This document shows positions 24,694 to 33,733 of a stretch of DNA of 64,000 nt, one piece after another (positions within the stretch are counted from its first letter, which is position 1; every line of letters begins with the position of its first letter). Source of the stretch: Sorangium sp025924095 (GTDB lineage: Bacteria > Myxococcota_A > Polyangia > Polyangiales > Polyangiaceae); assembly GCF_051521505.1 (NCBI RefSeq), contig NZ_CP150356.1, positions 4,588,001 through 4,652,000 of the forward strand. Direction: 5' to 3'. Position numbers and translations under genes: made by a program. Below the pieces are notes generated by a model, which saw only the letters and a program-made list of their open reading frames with translations, did not search any database and was not told the DNA's origin.

Positions 24694-26436
24694 TCACCTC
24701 GGCCGGAGCTCGGTCAGGACGAGCAGGTACTCCGGCGGGTTGTTCGGCGTCAGCTTGGCGTACGGGTTCTCCGTGGTGGGAAAGCCGGTGAACCGCTTCG
24801 TGCTGTACTCGCCCCACGACGGGTTCTTGAAGAGCGGGATCACCGGCGCGGCCTGCACGAAAATCATCTGCAGCGCGTCCAGGATGCGCTTCTGCTCGGC
24901 AGGGTCCGTCGCGGACTCGAACGCACGGAAGAGCCCGTCGGCCTCCCTGGCGCCGAAGCGGTGCCAGTTGCGCGCCGACATCTCGCCGACCGGCCTCACG
25001 AGCTCCGCGCTCATCAGATCGCGGTAGAAGTTGTACGGCGTCGGCTCGACGGTGGTCCACCCCATCGACATGTCGAACGTGCCCTTCTGCAGCGCCGCGA
25101 AGAACGCGCTGAAGTCGTACGTCTTCATCGACGCGTCGATACCGATGCTCTGCAGGTTCTGCGTGATGATCTGCACCGCTCGGACCCAGTCGGACCAGCC
25201 GCTGACCACGTTGATCTCGAAGCGCAGCGGCTTGCCGTTCCTCGTCCGGATCCCGTCGGCGCCCCGCGGGTAGCCCGCCTCGTCGAGGATCTGGTTCGCC
25301 CGCTGCGGGTCGAGCTTCACCCAGTCGCCCGCCGCCACCGCCTTCTCGCTCCGGAACCGCTCGTACGAGTCGTCGAGCCCCGTCGCGTCCGCGCCGTGCG
25401 TGTAATTGTCGGCCGCGAGCTTGACGATCTGGTCCCGGTCGATGGCCATGCTGATCGCCTTGCGCACGCGCACGTCGTCGAACGGCTTCCTCGTCGAGTT
25501 CGGGTACAGCGTGGCCGTGCCGCCGACGAGCGGGAACCAGTAATGATGGTTCGCCGGATCCCTGGCGACGAAGACCCGCTCGATGTCGGGCACGAACGCG
25601 CCTGCCCAGTCGATCTCGCCGTTGACGAGCGCCAGGGTGACCTGATCGTTGCCCGGGTACGCCGGGAAGCGCAGCCCGTCGACCGCCGGCTTGCCCTCCT
25701 GCCAGTAGTGCGGGTTCTTGCCGAGCTCGTACACCTGGTTCTGGAAGACCTTCACCTCGGTGAAGGGCCCTGTCGCCACGGGGTTCTCGTTCGCGAACGT
25801 GACCGGGTCGGCGACGTCCTTCCAGATGTGCTCCGGCACGATCGGCTGGTGGCCGATGTAGCTGAGCCCAGGGACATACGGCCGCCTCAGGATGAACTCG
25901 ACCGTGGTCTCGTCCTCCGCGGTCACCGCGCCGAGGAACCTCCATACTCCCGAGAGATCGAGCGCCGGATGCTTCTTGATCAGCGCGAACGTGAACGAGA
26001 CGTCCTTCGCCGAGAAGGGCTTTCCGTCCGACCACTTGACGCCGGAGCGGGTCGTGAACGTGAGCTTCCTGTTCCCGTCGCTCCACGCATACCGGGTCGC
26101 GAGCCACGGCGTGTAGTCGGTCCTCATCGTGTTGTAGACGAGCAGCGGCTCGTAGATGCCGGCGACCGTCGGAAAGCGCACGTTCCCCTCGGCGAGCAGA
26201 GGGTTGAAGTTGCGCACCCAGGTGGCCTGCTGCTCCCGCGCGATCGTGACCATCGTCGCGCCCTTCGCGGGCTTCGGCGTGGGCGCCGCCGGCGCCGGCG
26301 TCGCCGCCTGCTCCGGAGCGGCGGAGGTGTTCTGCGTCCCTCCCTTCGAGCGACAGCCCGCCGTGGCACCACCCGACAGGACCAGCGCCGACAGGATGAA
26401 AGCATGGCGCGGCATGGCTCGACTCATCCCAGGCAT
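24694..26436 (-). CDS. ABC transporter substrate-binding lipoprotein (SBP_bac_5)
   Basis: A 580-residue extracytoplasmic solute-binding protein of family 5 (oligopeptide/nickel/oligosaccharide type). The signal peptide ends in a lipobox (ATAGC), followed by an Ala/Pro linker. Family segments are clear: LVYNTMRTDYTPWLATRYAW, VKWSDGKPFSAKDVSFTFA, NPVATGPFTEVK, VRKAISMAIDRDQIV near the middle and NPPEYLLVLTEL at the end. No permease or ATPase genes lie next to it, so it must work with components encoded elsewhere. GGAG six bases before the ATG at 26436 supports this start over the upstream ATG at 26481. Ligand (peptide or oligosaccharide) unknown. Confidence 0.9.
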   Translation of the reverse strand: MPGMSRAMPRHAFILSALVLSGGATAGCRSKGGTQNTSAAPEQAATPAPAAPTPKPAKGATMVTIAREQQATWVRNFNPLLAEGNVRFPTVAGIYEPLLVYNTMRTDYTPWLATRYAWSDGNRKLTFTTRSGVKWSDGKPFSAKDVSFTFALIKKHPALDLSGVWRFLGAVTAEDETTVEFILRRPYVPGLSYIGHQPIVPEHIWKDVADPVTFANENPVATGPFTEVKVFQNQVYELGKNPHYWQEGKPAVDGLRFPAYPGNDQVTLALVNGEIDWAGAFVPDIERVFVARDPANHHYWFPLVGGTATLYPNSTRKPFDDVRVRKAISMAIDRDQIVKLAADNYTHGADATGLDDSYERFRSEKAVAAGDWVKLDPQRANQILDEAGYPRGADGIRTRNGKPLRFEINVVSGWSDWVRAVQIITQNLQSIGIDASMKTYDFSAFFAALQKGTFDMSMGWTTVEPTPYNFYRDLMSAELVRPVGEMSARNWHRFGAREADGLFRAFESATDPAEQKRILDALQMIFVQAAPVIPLFKNPSWGEYSTKRFTGFPTTENPYAKLTPNNPPEYLLVLTELRPR

Positions 26437-26731
26437 CAAGTTCTCCACGCGGGCGACCTCGGTCTCCCCGCGACGCTCCATTTCAATGACAGCACCCGAA
26501 CCCGCGCCCGCTGAGGCACAAATACATCACGCTCGCCCGAGGAGCCCCGGGGCAGTGCGCGACGCCCCCGTGGTCACACTCTATCGGTGCGTGTCGCCAC
26601 GTGTCAACTTACCGGCCTTGCCTGATTTCTGGATCTCCTCGCGTCCTTTCGCGAAACTGGCGGCGGCCCGGGGACCCCGCCGGGCGGACAGGAGGCTCCC
26701 TGCGCGTGGAGACCCTCCCAAGGAGCGGACC

Positions 26732-27403
26732 GTGACCACCCCCGTCTCGCGACTCTTCATCGATCTGAGCCACGCCGTCGAGCACGGCATGATCACGTAC
26801 AAGGGCGTGCCGGCGCCCGTCCTCTGCGATTTCCTCTCGCGCGAGCAGTCGCGCGGCGTCTACGCGGAAGGCGTCGAATTCCACATCGGGCGCATCGACA
26901 TGGTCGCGAACACGGGCACCTACGTGGACAGCCCGTTTCATCGCTATGCCGATGGCAAGGACCTCGCCGGCCTGCCGCTCGAATCGCTGGCCGATCTGGA
27001 GAGCGTGGTCATCGAGGCGCGCGGCCGGTCCGGGCGCGCGATCGACGCCGACGCCTTCGAGGGGCTCGAGCTCGCCGGAAAGGCCGTCCTCGTGCGCACG
27101 GGGTGGAGCGCCCACTGGCGCACCGACCGCTATTTCGAGGGACACCCGTTCCTCACGCGGGACGCGGCGCAGCTCCTCGCCGGCGCCGGCGTCGCGTTCG
27201 TGGGCGTCGACACCTACAACATCGATGACACGGCCGATCCCGCGCGGCCGGTCCACTCCGTCCTGCTCGGCGCGGACATCCCGATCTGCGAGCACATGAC
27301 CGGGCTCGAAGCGCTCCCCGCCGCCGGGGCCCGCTTCTTCGCCGTTCCGGTGAAGGTCCGCGCCCTCGGCACCTTCCCGGTGCGCGCGTTCGCCATGGTG
27401 TGA
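26732..27403 (+). CDS. cyclase/kynurenine-formamidase-like protein with altered metal site
   Basis: A 223-residue protein of the cyclase family (PF04199), which includes metal-dependent kynurenine formamidases and isatin hydrolases. GTG at 26732 is preceded by AAGGAG. The family motif HxGTHxDxPxH appears here as NTGTYVDSPFH: the first His is Asn60 and the second is Tyr64, while Asp66 and His70 remain. Downstream GVDTYNIDDT and PVHSVLLGADIPICEHMTGL match the fold. The loss of two usual metal ligands suggests changed metal binding or a related but distinct activity. It is divergent from the substrate-binding protein and convergent with the regulator gene. Confidence 0.82.
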   Translation: MTTPVSRLFIDLSHAVEHGMITYKGVPAPVLCDFLSREQSRGVYAEGVEFHIGRIDMVANTGTYVDSPFHRYADGKDLAGLPLESLADLESVVIEARGRSGRAIDADAFEGLELAGKAVLVRTGWSAHWRTDRYFEGHPFLTRDAAQLLAGAGVAFVGVDTYNIDDTADPARPVHSVLLGADIPICEHMTGLEALPAAGARFFAVPVKVRALGTFPVRAFAMV

Positions 27404-27410
27404 ATCGCAC

Positions 27411-27433
27411 CGGCCGCGCGCGCCGCGCGGCCG
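27411..27433. terminator. 10-bp GC hairpin between convergent genes
   Basis: CGGCCGCGCG, loop CGC, CGCGCGGCCG follows the cyclase stop (27403) directly. Short direct repeats (GGCCGACCGC and GCGGACGCTCG, each twice) follow up to 27470. Confidence 0.65.
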
Positions 27434-27499
27434 ACCGCGGCCGACCGCGGCGGACGCTCGGCGGACGCTCGGGGCGCCGCCGCGGCGGTCGTGAGCGGC

Positions 27500-28465
27500 T
27501 CAGTCGCCGTCGAGCGGGAAGAGCTGCAGGTTCACGACGACAACGCGCTCGGGCGGCCGTGACTCGGCGATCACCGCGCGCATGTTCTGGAAATAGCTCA
27601 CGTGGAGCTCGGAGAGCTTCACGAGGTCGGCCGCGGAGACGGTGAAGACGTTGAACGAGAAGCGCCCCTCGGCCTTGCGCGTGAGCCGCGAGAGCCCGAC
27701 GCCGGCCCAGAAGGACTTGAGCCGGTGCTCTGCGTCCGGGTCGGGGCGCGTGTCCACCGTCCGGATCGGCGCGACGGTCCACCGCCCGCGGCTCTTCCGG
27801 ATCTGGCCGGCGTCGGCGAGCCGTTCGAGGCAGCGCGCCTCGTCCTCGACGGGGAACCCGAGCCGCCGCGCGATCCAGCCCGGCTCGTGGCGCGGCAGCG
27901 CGCGGTACGACGGCATCTCCAGGGCGAGCAGCACGGCGGGGAGCAGCGGCTCCTCGTAGACGGCGCGGCGCTGGGCCTCGAGCGTGCGCCACGCCGCGCT
28001 CGCGGCCGGGAGCGCCGCCGGATCGGCGAAGAGGGCCACGAAGTCGAGCAGGCGCAGCGAGCAGGCCTCGACCATCCGCAGGAAGTCCGGGAGCCGCGGC
28101 TCGGCCTCGCCCGAGAGCCAGCGCGCGACCGCATAGCGGCTCCTGCCCGCGCGCCGCGCCACGTCGACGATGGGCGAGATCGAGCGCATCTCCGAGAGGA
28201 GCGCCGCGACGCCCTCGGCGGACGCCGGGTCGGTGTGCGCGAGCCAGGCGGGCGTCGATGGAAAGAAGCGCCCCACCGCCCCCGCGACGTCGACACCAGC
28301 GCGCCGCGCCGCGACGAGGAACGTGGCCGCGGTCGGCCAGCGTCTGCCGGACTCCCACGTGTAGACGACGTTGGTGCGGAAGCCGAGCCGGCGGCTGAAG
28401 CCGAGCTGCGAGCGCCGTCCGCGGAGCGCGCGGATCAGCTCTTTTGCGAGGGATTCATGGTCCAC
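27500..28465 (-). CDS. TIGR02147/DUF4423-like transcriptional regulator
   Basis: A 321-residue probable regulator. The N terminus has a helix-turn-helix of the Cro/C1 type (GFSRRLGFRTNVVYTWESGR, about residues 21-40), and the rest fits the DUF4423 (TIGR02147) pattern known mainly from Fibrobacter and delta-proteobacteria, including the winged region IARRLGFPVEDEARCLERL and the end SYFQNMRAVIAESRPPERVV. The start GTG at 28465 gives a protein beginning just before the HTH; the frame is open much further upstream but overlaps the divergent lipoprotein gene. The 109-base divergent gap suggests it controls that lipoprotein. Confidence 0.78.
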   Translation of the reverse strand: MDHESLAKELIRALRGRRSQLGFSRRLGFRTNVVYTWESGRRWPTAATFLVAARRAGVDVAGAVGRFFPSTPAWLAHTDPASAEGVAALLSEMRSISPIVDVARRAGRSRYAVARWLSGEAEPRLPDFLRMVEACSLRLLDFVALFADPAALPAASAAWRTLEAQRRAVYEEPLLPAVLLALEMPSYRALPRHEPGWIARRLGFPVEDEARCLERLADAGQIRKSRGRWTVAPIRTVDTRPDPDAEHRLKSFWAGVGLSRLTRKAEGRFSFNVFTVSAADLVKLSELHVSYFQNMRAVIAESRPPERVVVVNLQLFPLDGD

Positions 28466-28574
28466 ATAGCGCAGTTTCGCACATCTGAAGGCCTTTTTGC
28501 GGTATGGAATGTGCGAAGCTGAGCTGGCGTCTCCTCGAGAGCGAACGCAAGGTAGGCCGCAGGAGGTCATGAAC

Positions 28575-29261
28575 ATGAGCGAGCGGTGCTGGCTTTCTTT
28601 GGCTTTTGCGGCGGCGACGGGCGTAGGGCTCCTCGGGTGCGTCGATGGCGCGGGCGGCGGCCCGAAGGGCGGCCAGATCGGCGGAGTCCACGAGGGAGGG
28701 GGGTGCGAGGAGAAGGCGGGGGAGGACATCGGCGCAGACGACGTCTCGCCGCTGGGCTTCTCGGCGCGAGAGGCGCTCTCTGCCGTCTCCGGCGAGCGCT
28801 CCGTCCCGCTCACGTGGGCGACGGGCGGCAGCACGACAGCGACGCTCTCCGTGGGCGAGCTCGTCGCCGCACGCTTCGCGGGACCGACGGACGGGAGCGG
28901 ATCGAGCGGCGCCGAGCCGGGGAACGACATTGGCTGCTCCGATCACCTGCAGATCGACGTCCCGATGGCCTTCTCGACGGAGGACGGCGCGTTCGACGAT
29001 TCGTTCGAGGTCACGCTCAGGGCCACGCAGGTCGGCGCTGCGACCTTCACCCACGCGATCGATCTCGCCGCGCTCCAAGGCTCGTACGAGGTCACCGAGG
29101 TAGATCCCGCGGAGTTCAGGGAGGTCTTCGTCTGGCTGATCGGAATGCTGAGCAGCAGCGCCGTTGAGGGCTCGATCGGCGGGCTCGCGGAGAGCTATCC
29201 GATCGGGAGCGGGCCGGACGCCGCGGTGGCCGGGCACTCGTTCCGCGTGGCGGAGTTCTGA
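28575..29261 (+). CDS. lipoprotein, unknown function
   Basis: A 228-residue lipoprotein with lipobox LLGC (Cys22). The ATG at 28575 lies eight bases after a perfect AGGAGG (28561-28566); the ATG at 28569 is too close. The mature protein has a Gly-rich start, then a predicted beta-rich domain (TLSVGELVAARFAGP, DVPMAFSTEDGAFDDSFEVT) and two Cys. No family recognised. It is paired head to head with the TIGR02147-like regulator, an arrangement that suggests direct control. Confidence 0.8.
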   Translation: MSERCWLSLAFAAATGVGLLGCVDGAGGGPKGGQIGGVHEGGGCEEKAGEDIGADDVSPLGFSAREALSAVSGERSVPLTWATGGSTTATLSVGELVAARFAGPTDGSGSSGAEPGNDIGCSDHLQIDVPMAFSTEDGAFDDSFEVTLRATQVGAATFTHAIDLAALQGSYEVTEVDPAEFREVFVWLIGMLSSSAVEGSIGGLAESYPIGSGPDAAVAGHSFRVAEF

Positions 29262-29357
29262 GCGCCGCGCCGCGGCAGCGCGCTGCAGCTCGCCGCCGCG
29301 GCGCCGTCGAGCGGCCCGCGACGGCCTCTCGGTCCTTCCGGAGCGGGCGGATCGCCC

Positions 29358-29801
29358 TCACGCCGGGCGGCGCAGCTGCTCGCGGATCTCCATCAGGATC
29401 TTTCCCAGCATGTTCCGCCCGCTCCCGTCGCCGCCGTCGGCCCAGTAGGCGTCGTTCTTCGTGTGCTCGACCAGCTCGGCGTCCCCGGTGTCGAGCAGGG
29501 CGCGCCGGAGATCCTCGTGCTGGGTGAACTTCGCCAGCACCACCTCGCGCATGATGTCGTCCTTCACCTGCTCCCAGTCGGGGCGCAGCGGGCGGCTCCG
29601 CTGGCGGCCCATGCGGGCCGCCTCGCCGGGGCCGGGGGCTTTGCGGATCTCCTCCTCGTGGTCGGTGCCGGCGAACTTCTGGGCCTGGAAGTAGTGCTCG
29701 GTCGTGGGCCACACCTTGCCTTGCAGCGAGACCGGGTGGCGCGAGAAGTTGGAGAAGGCCCCGTGGGCGTCGCCGGCGCGATAGAAGCGGATGACCGTCA
29801 T
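29358..29801 (-). CDS. NADAR family protein (YbiA-like)
   Basis: A 147-residue NADAR domain protein. Family signatures are IRFYRAGDAHGAFSNFS, WPTTEHYFQAQKF and NDAYWADGGDGSGRNMLGKI. Members act on ADP-ribose-type or riboflavin-pathway N-glycosidic bonds: YbiA is an N-glycosidase, and some NADAR proteins remove ADP-ribose from guanine in DNA, countering DarT-type toxins. There is no recognisable toxin gene beside it here, so the biological role remains open. Convergent with the lipoprotein gene upstream. Confidence 0.92.
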   Translation of the reverse strand: MTVIRFYRAGDAHGAFSNFSRHPVSLQGKVWPTTEHYFQAQKFAGTDHEEEIRKAPGPGEAARMGRQRSRPLRPDWEQVKDDIMREVVLAKFTQHEDLRRALLDTGDAELVEHTKNDAYWADGGDGSGRNMLGKILMEIREQLRRPA

Positions 29802-30001
29802 GGCCCCAGTCTATCCCACGGCGCCCGCGACGCCGGGCGGGAACCGCGCGGGGCGGCTCCTGCCCGGCGGGCTGCGCGAGCCGCCCGCGGGTCGCGAGGT
29901 CGCCCCCTGCGCCACCTCGGCGCCGCCGGGCCGGACCCAGGATCCTCGGGCGTCGAGCTGCTGACGGCGCCGCACGAGGCCCTTCGCGCGCTGCGACCCC
30001 G

Positions 30002-31129
30002 CTACTGAATCACGCCGATCGTGTGGAGGAAGTCGTTGTAGGCGTCGATCTTGCCCGACGGGACCATGTCGAAGCCGATGTTGACTTTATTCCCGTCGAC
30101 CATCAGCGGCGAGAGGATCTCCTTTGTGGCGTCGAGGCCGATGGTCTGGATGCCGTAGAGGATATAGGGCACGAGGTAACCCTCGTAGTACTGCCGCTGG
30201 GCGTGTGTGGCCCTGATGCGCCCCTGGCGCATGTAGTCGACGGTCTTCGGGTCGAAGTCGAACGCGACGATGGGGACATCCGGTATGCCCGCGGCGTCCG
30301 CGGCCAGCACGCACCGGTGCGAGATGTTGAACAGGCCGAGGAGCCCGATGACGGGCGGATCCGCGGTCACGATCCGGGACTTCATCCAGTCAACGTCGTA
30401 CGCCTCGTTGTCGCCGAAGACGGCCTGGGTCACGATGAACGTGTAGCCGGCCTCCCCGATCACGTCCTGCGCCGCCTGCGTCCGTTCGTATCCGTCGATC
30501 CAATCCGTGCCGATGCTGCCGTGGATCAACACCGTGCCTGGAGGCTCGGGCAGCATCGTGAGCAGGGTGTTCGCGGCCGTGGCGCCGGCAGACTTGTTGA
30601 GCGATCCGACGTAGAGCGAGCGCTTCGAGGCGGCCATATCGGTGTCGAGCGTCACCACGTGGACCCCGTTCGCGACCGCCTTGTCGATGGCGGCTATGTT
30701 GACGTCGCCGAAGGGCGAGACGGCGATCCCCCCGGCGCCGTCCGCCACCGCCAGATCGATCTGCTGGTTCTGGAGGTCCTGCGTTGTCGTAACATCGTCC
30801 GAGTGGTCAATGGGCCCGAGCACATTCCCTGTGACCTCGAGCTCCCCCATGGCTCGGCTCGCCCCCGTGGCGATCGGCTCGAAGAAGTCGGAGAGGCTCT
30901 TCAGCAGGACCACCATTTGCATCGGCTCGAGCGAGCTCTTGTTCATCTCGGCGACGAGGCTGTCGACGGTCGCCTCGAGCTCCACGGGAGTGAACTCGCT
31001 GTCTGGCGTCTGCGCTCGCGTGATGGGTGTGACGTCCGTGCCCTCGGCGGCGAGATCGCTCGAACCGCACGCCGCCGTGGTCAGCGTCAACCCGAAAGCC
31101 GCCATCCAGCATCGTCCAATCGTCGTCAT
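30002..31129 (-). CDS. sugar-type periplasmic binding lipoprotein (RbsB-like)
   Basis: A 375-residue binding protein of the periplasmic-binding type 1 fold (Peripla_BP_4). The lipobox is TTAAC (Cys21). The two-lobe fold is visible: an N-terminal lobe with LQNQQIDLAVADGAGGIAVS and ANGVHVVTLDTDM, then the second lobe with EAGYTFIVTQAVFGDNEA and PDVPIVAFDFDP. Start 31129 is set by GGAGGAGGG before the ATG. No ribose-type permease or ATPase is nearby, so it is an orphan. The residues between the lipobox and about 60 form a helical, uncharacterised insertion. Confidence 0.88.
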   Translation of the reverse strand: MTTIGRCWMAAFGLTLTTAACGSSDLAAEGTDVTPITRAQTPDSEFTPVELEATVDSLVAEMNKSSLEPMQMVVLLKSLSDFFEPIATGASRAMGELEVTGNVLGPIDHSDDVTTTQDLQNQQIDLAVADGAGGIAVSPFGDVNIAAIDKAVANGVHVVTLDTDMAASKRSLYVGSLNKSAGATAANTLLTMLPEPPGTVLIHGSIGTDWIDGYERTQAAQDVIGEAGYTFIVTQAVFGDNEAYDVDWMKSRIVTADPPVIGLLGLFNISHRCVLAADAAGIPDVPIVAFDFDPKTVDYMRQGRIRATHAQRQYYEGYLVPYILYGIQTIGLDATKEILSPLMVDGNKVNIGFDMVPSGKIDAYNDFLHTIGVIQ

Positions 31130-31611
31130 GAGATCCCTCCTCCTCGTCCGTGGGTTCGCTCGGTCGCGGGCGGTGTCCCAGCGTGCCTGCTCGATCTTTC
31201 TTGTTACGACGCCCGAGGACGGGCCGTCAAGGGGCACGAAAACAATCATGCGAGCAGCGAAATGAAGATCGCAGCGGTCTTCATGTTGTTGATGTAATTC
31301 GGGCCACGATAGCGGGCATTCGTCTTCGGAAAGCGCGCTCCTTGGCCATGTCCGTGTCCATGTCCATGTCCGTGGATCACGGTTATTAGGCCGAAATGTG
31401 AGCATGGGAGCGACAGGAGACGGGAGGAGAGGGACCCCTGGGCGGCCGCACGTCTCTTACGATCTCTTACGGTCTCTCTCGCCTGCTCAGCATGGCCGTC
31501 GATGGGATGCCGGCGCAGGAAAGAACGACGCTGGTTCAACAGCTCATCCGAGGTGCTCTCCCGCCAGCTTGCCGGCCGCCTGGTTGCCGGTCGCGACGAA
31601 GCTCACACAGC
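31130..31611. other. intergenic region with hexamer repeat
   Basis: About 480 bases without a supported gene. At 31347-31376 the hexamer TCCATG/TCCGTG is repeated about five times. A minus-strand frame across it would code HGHGHGHGHG, which looks like a by-product of the repeat. The region contains the promoter of the sugar-binding lipoprotein gene. Confidence 0.5.
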
Positions 31612-33486
31612 TCACTGCGGCTTCTTCGTCCTGGCGGGGATCCCGAGGTTCGCGCGCCAGTAGTCGTTGACGAAGATCTGCTGCGGATCGAGCTTCGCGC
31701 GCAGCGCGATGAAATCGTCGAAGCGCGGGAAGTTCTGGCGATAGTAGTCGACCCAGCTCCCCGAGCTCGGCGGCGGCGCGAACTTGCCCCAGTGCGGGCG
31801 AAAGCCGAACGGCTTCAGCAACTCCCAGAATGGCTTGTAGAAATCGTTCAGATCCCCGCCGTTGAGCGCGAACCAGAACACATCGACGCGGAACACATCG
31901 GCGCCGTAAGAGGGGCTCATCCAGAATTCGCTCTTCCTCGCGGCGTAGAGCTCGCACGAGAACGAGCCGGCGTGCTGGTACGCCGTCGCTGCGTCGCCGC
32001 CCCCGTCATACCACGTCTTGAGCGCTCGCATCACGTCGGCCGTCTTCTCCACGGGGATCCAGAGCTCCGTGAACCACGTGGGCCAGAGCTGGTCGTCCAT
32101 CTGGTTGTCCATCGGCAGGCCGCACATCCACGTATCCCAGAACTCTTGCGTTCCGATCGGGACAAATGCGCTCAGGATGTCCTTGATGAGATACGGCATC
32201 TCCCGCTCCAGGAAGCTCGCGAGGATCTGCGCCTGCTGCGAGCCGAGCGCCCCGTTCAGCAGCAGCGCCACGAGCTCCGTGATGATGCCGGCGATGACGT
32301 CATGAAGCAGGCCCCCTTCCTTGCGCTCGACCGTGCCGAGCAGCGCGCGCGTGTGCTCCTGGCCCTCCAGCGACCTGGACCGTCTGGCGAGCGCATCCCT
32401 GAGAACGCCGCCGAGATGGCCGAGCACCTCCGCCTGCGTGATCTTGCGGGTGTGCGTCTTGTCGGGCGTGGGCCCGCTGCACGCGTTGACGTCGCTGTCG
32501 CTCGAGAGCACACCGTCGAGGTGGGCGTACCAGTCGGTGAGCTTGCCGGGGACGGCCGAGATGTCGTCGAGGTTGCCGATGAGCGTGTAAAAGAGCGAGC
32601 CCGCGAGCGAGGTGAGCTGCGGCGCGCGGCCGAGCTCCTCGTACGGCTTCGGCTTGAAGCCCGGCTCCGGGTCGATCCGCGACGCCTGCCAGATCTGGAC
32701 ACGCTCGAAGCCGTTCTGTGGCCACCACATGAGGCGCGTGTACGGCGTCTCGCGCAGGAAGCGCTCCAGGCTGGGCTTGCCGTCCGACCCGTCGCCGAAG
32801 AGATCGATCGGCGCGTCGGCGGTGGAGCTCGTGATCTGCGAGCCCTTGAGGTTGAACGAGCGCCGCACGCGCAAGCGCACCTTGGAGATGACGCCGAGGA
32901 GCCCCATCGACACGCCCGCTGCGAAGAACAGATCGCGCTTCTCCTGGTCGGCGTCGTCGCGGTTCACGACCCAGAGCTTGCCGGTGCCGTCGATGAGGTT
33001 GAAGCCGACGATATCGTCGTCGATCGAGTACATGAGCGAGCCGCCGGACGACCCGGTGGAGAGGAAGCCGGAGACCGTCTGGTGCGAGATGCCGCCCAGG
33101 TCCTCGAGCGCCCAGCCCGCCTGCTGGAGGGTGTAGTCGAGGCTGTTGCGCCACGTCGATGTCTGCGTCGGATCGTAGGGGTTCTTCCCCAGGTTACACC
33201 CGGCTTCCACCTCGACGATCGCGTGATCCGGGTCGCCGTCCACGGGGGTGATCGGCCCGATCGCGCGATACCTGTCGAGCATCACGTCCATGGCGCCGTC
33301 CGGCGGGGCCCCCGCGCCGCTGTAGCCGTCGGTGTAGATCGACCTGGCGACGGAGTGCGCCGAGCCGCGCACACGGAGCTGGAGCGGCGGTGATGCCGAG
33401 AGGGCTAGCTGCACGAGCGCCAGGAGCTCCTCCTCGCTCGCGGGGTGGCAATATCCGTCGGGTCCCTTTTTGCTGGTCTGTATCAT
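31612..33486 (-). CDS. FAD-linked oxidase, aldonolactone-oxidase type
   Basis: A 624-residue flavoprotein. An FAD-binding type 4 (PCMH) domain occupies about residues 10-220, with LRVRGSAHSVARSIYTDG, GISHQTVSGFLSTGSSGGS and the glycine-rich segment typical for FAD contact. The C-terminal part includes RPHWGKF, which matches the end of the D-arabinono-1,4-lactone/aldonolactone oxidase family, so the enzyme probably oxidises a sugar lactone or polyol with oxygen. It is longer than usual aldonolactone oxidases (about 430-450) because of an inserted middle region (about 300-480). The ATG at 33486 follows GAGGAG. No signal peptide; predicted cytoplasmic. Confidence 0.8.
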   Translation of the reverse strand: MIQTSKKGPDGYCHPASEEELLALVQLALSASPPLQLRVRGSAHSVARSIYTDGYSGAGAPPDGAMDVMLDRYRAIGPITPVDGDPDHAIVEVEAGCNLGKNPYDPTQTSTWRNSLDYTLQQAGWALEDLGGISHQTVSGFLSTGSSGGSLMYSIDDDIVGFNLIDGTGKLWVVNRDDADQEKRDLFFAAGVSMGLLGVISKVRLRVRRSFNLKGSQITSSTADAPIDLFGDGSDGKPSLERFLRETPYTRLMWWPQNGFERVQIWQASRIDPEPGFKPKPYEELGRAPQLTSLAGSLFYTLIGNLDDISAVPGKLTDWYAHLDGVLSSDSDVNACSGPTPDKTHTRKITQAEVLGHLGGVLRDALARRSRSLEGQEHTRALLGTVERKEGGLLHDVIAGIITELVALLLNGALGSQQAQILASFLEREMPYLIKDILSAFVPIGTQEFWDTWMCGLPMDNQMDDQLWPTWFTELWIPVEKTADVMRALKTWYDGGGDAATAYQHAGSFSCELYAARKSEFWMSPSYGADVFRVDVFWFALNGGDLNDFYKPFWELLKPFGFRPHWGKFAPPPSSGSWVDYYRQNFPRFDDFIALRAKLDPQQIFVNDYWRANLGIPARTKKPQ

Positions 33487-33733
33487 TGTATTCTCCTCGG
33501 GCGAGGAGAACAACGCAGCCCGTCGAGCCAGTCAAGGTCCACGTTCAGCGGTCGAGATCTCGCGGTCCCCCGCGGCTGAGGACGCTGGTGGGGCACCTAC
33601 ACAGGGACGTGGCGTTCCTGCTCCGCGGCGACCTGACGCGGCGCGATCCGTCGCCGCGCCGCCCGAAGATCTCGTGGAGAGCGGCGGAGCGCACCGGTGA
33701 GCCGCCGCGAATTCGCCCCTGGGCGACAGCGTG

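Noticed and set aside
24961..26514. 517-codon plus-strand frame over the substrate-binding gene
   Set aside because: Arg/Val-rich shadow of the minus-strand SBP gene, without motifs.
31246..31539. Minus-strand frame with HGHGHGHGHG as a metal-binding protein
   Set aside because: The His/Gly run is produced by the hexamer repeat at 31347-31376, and the frame has no signal, ribosome binding site or other motif.
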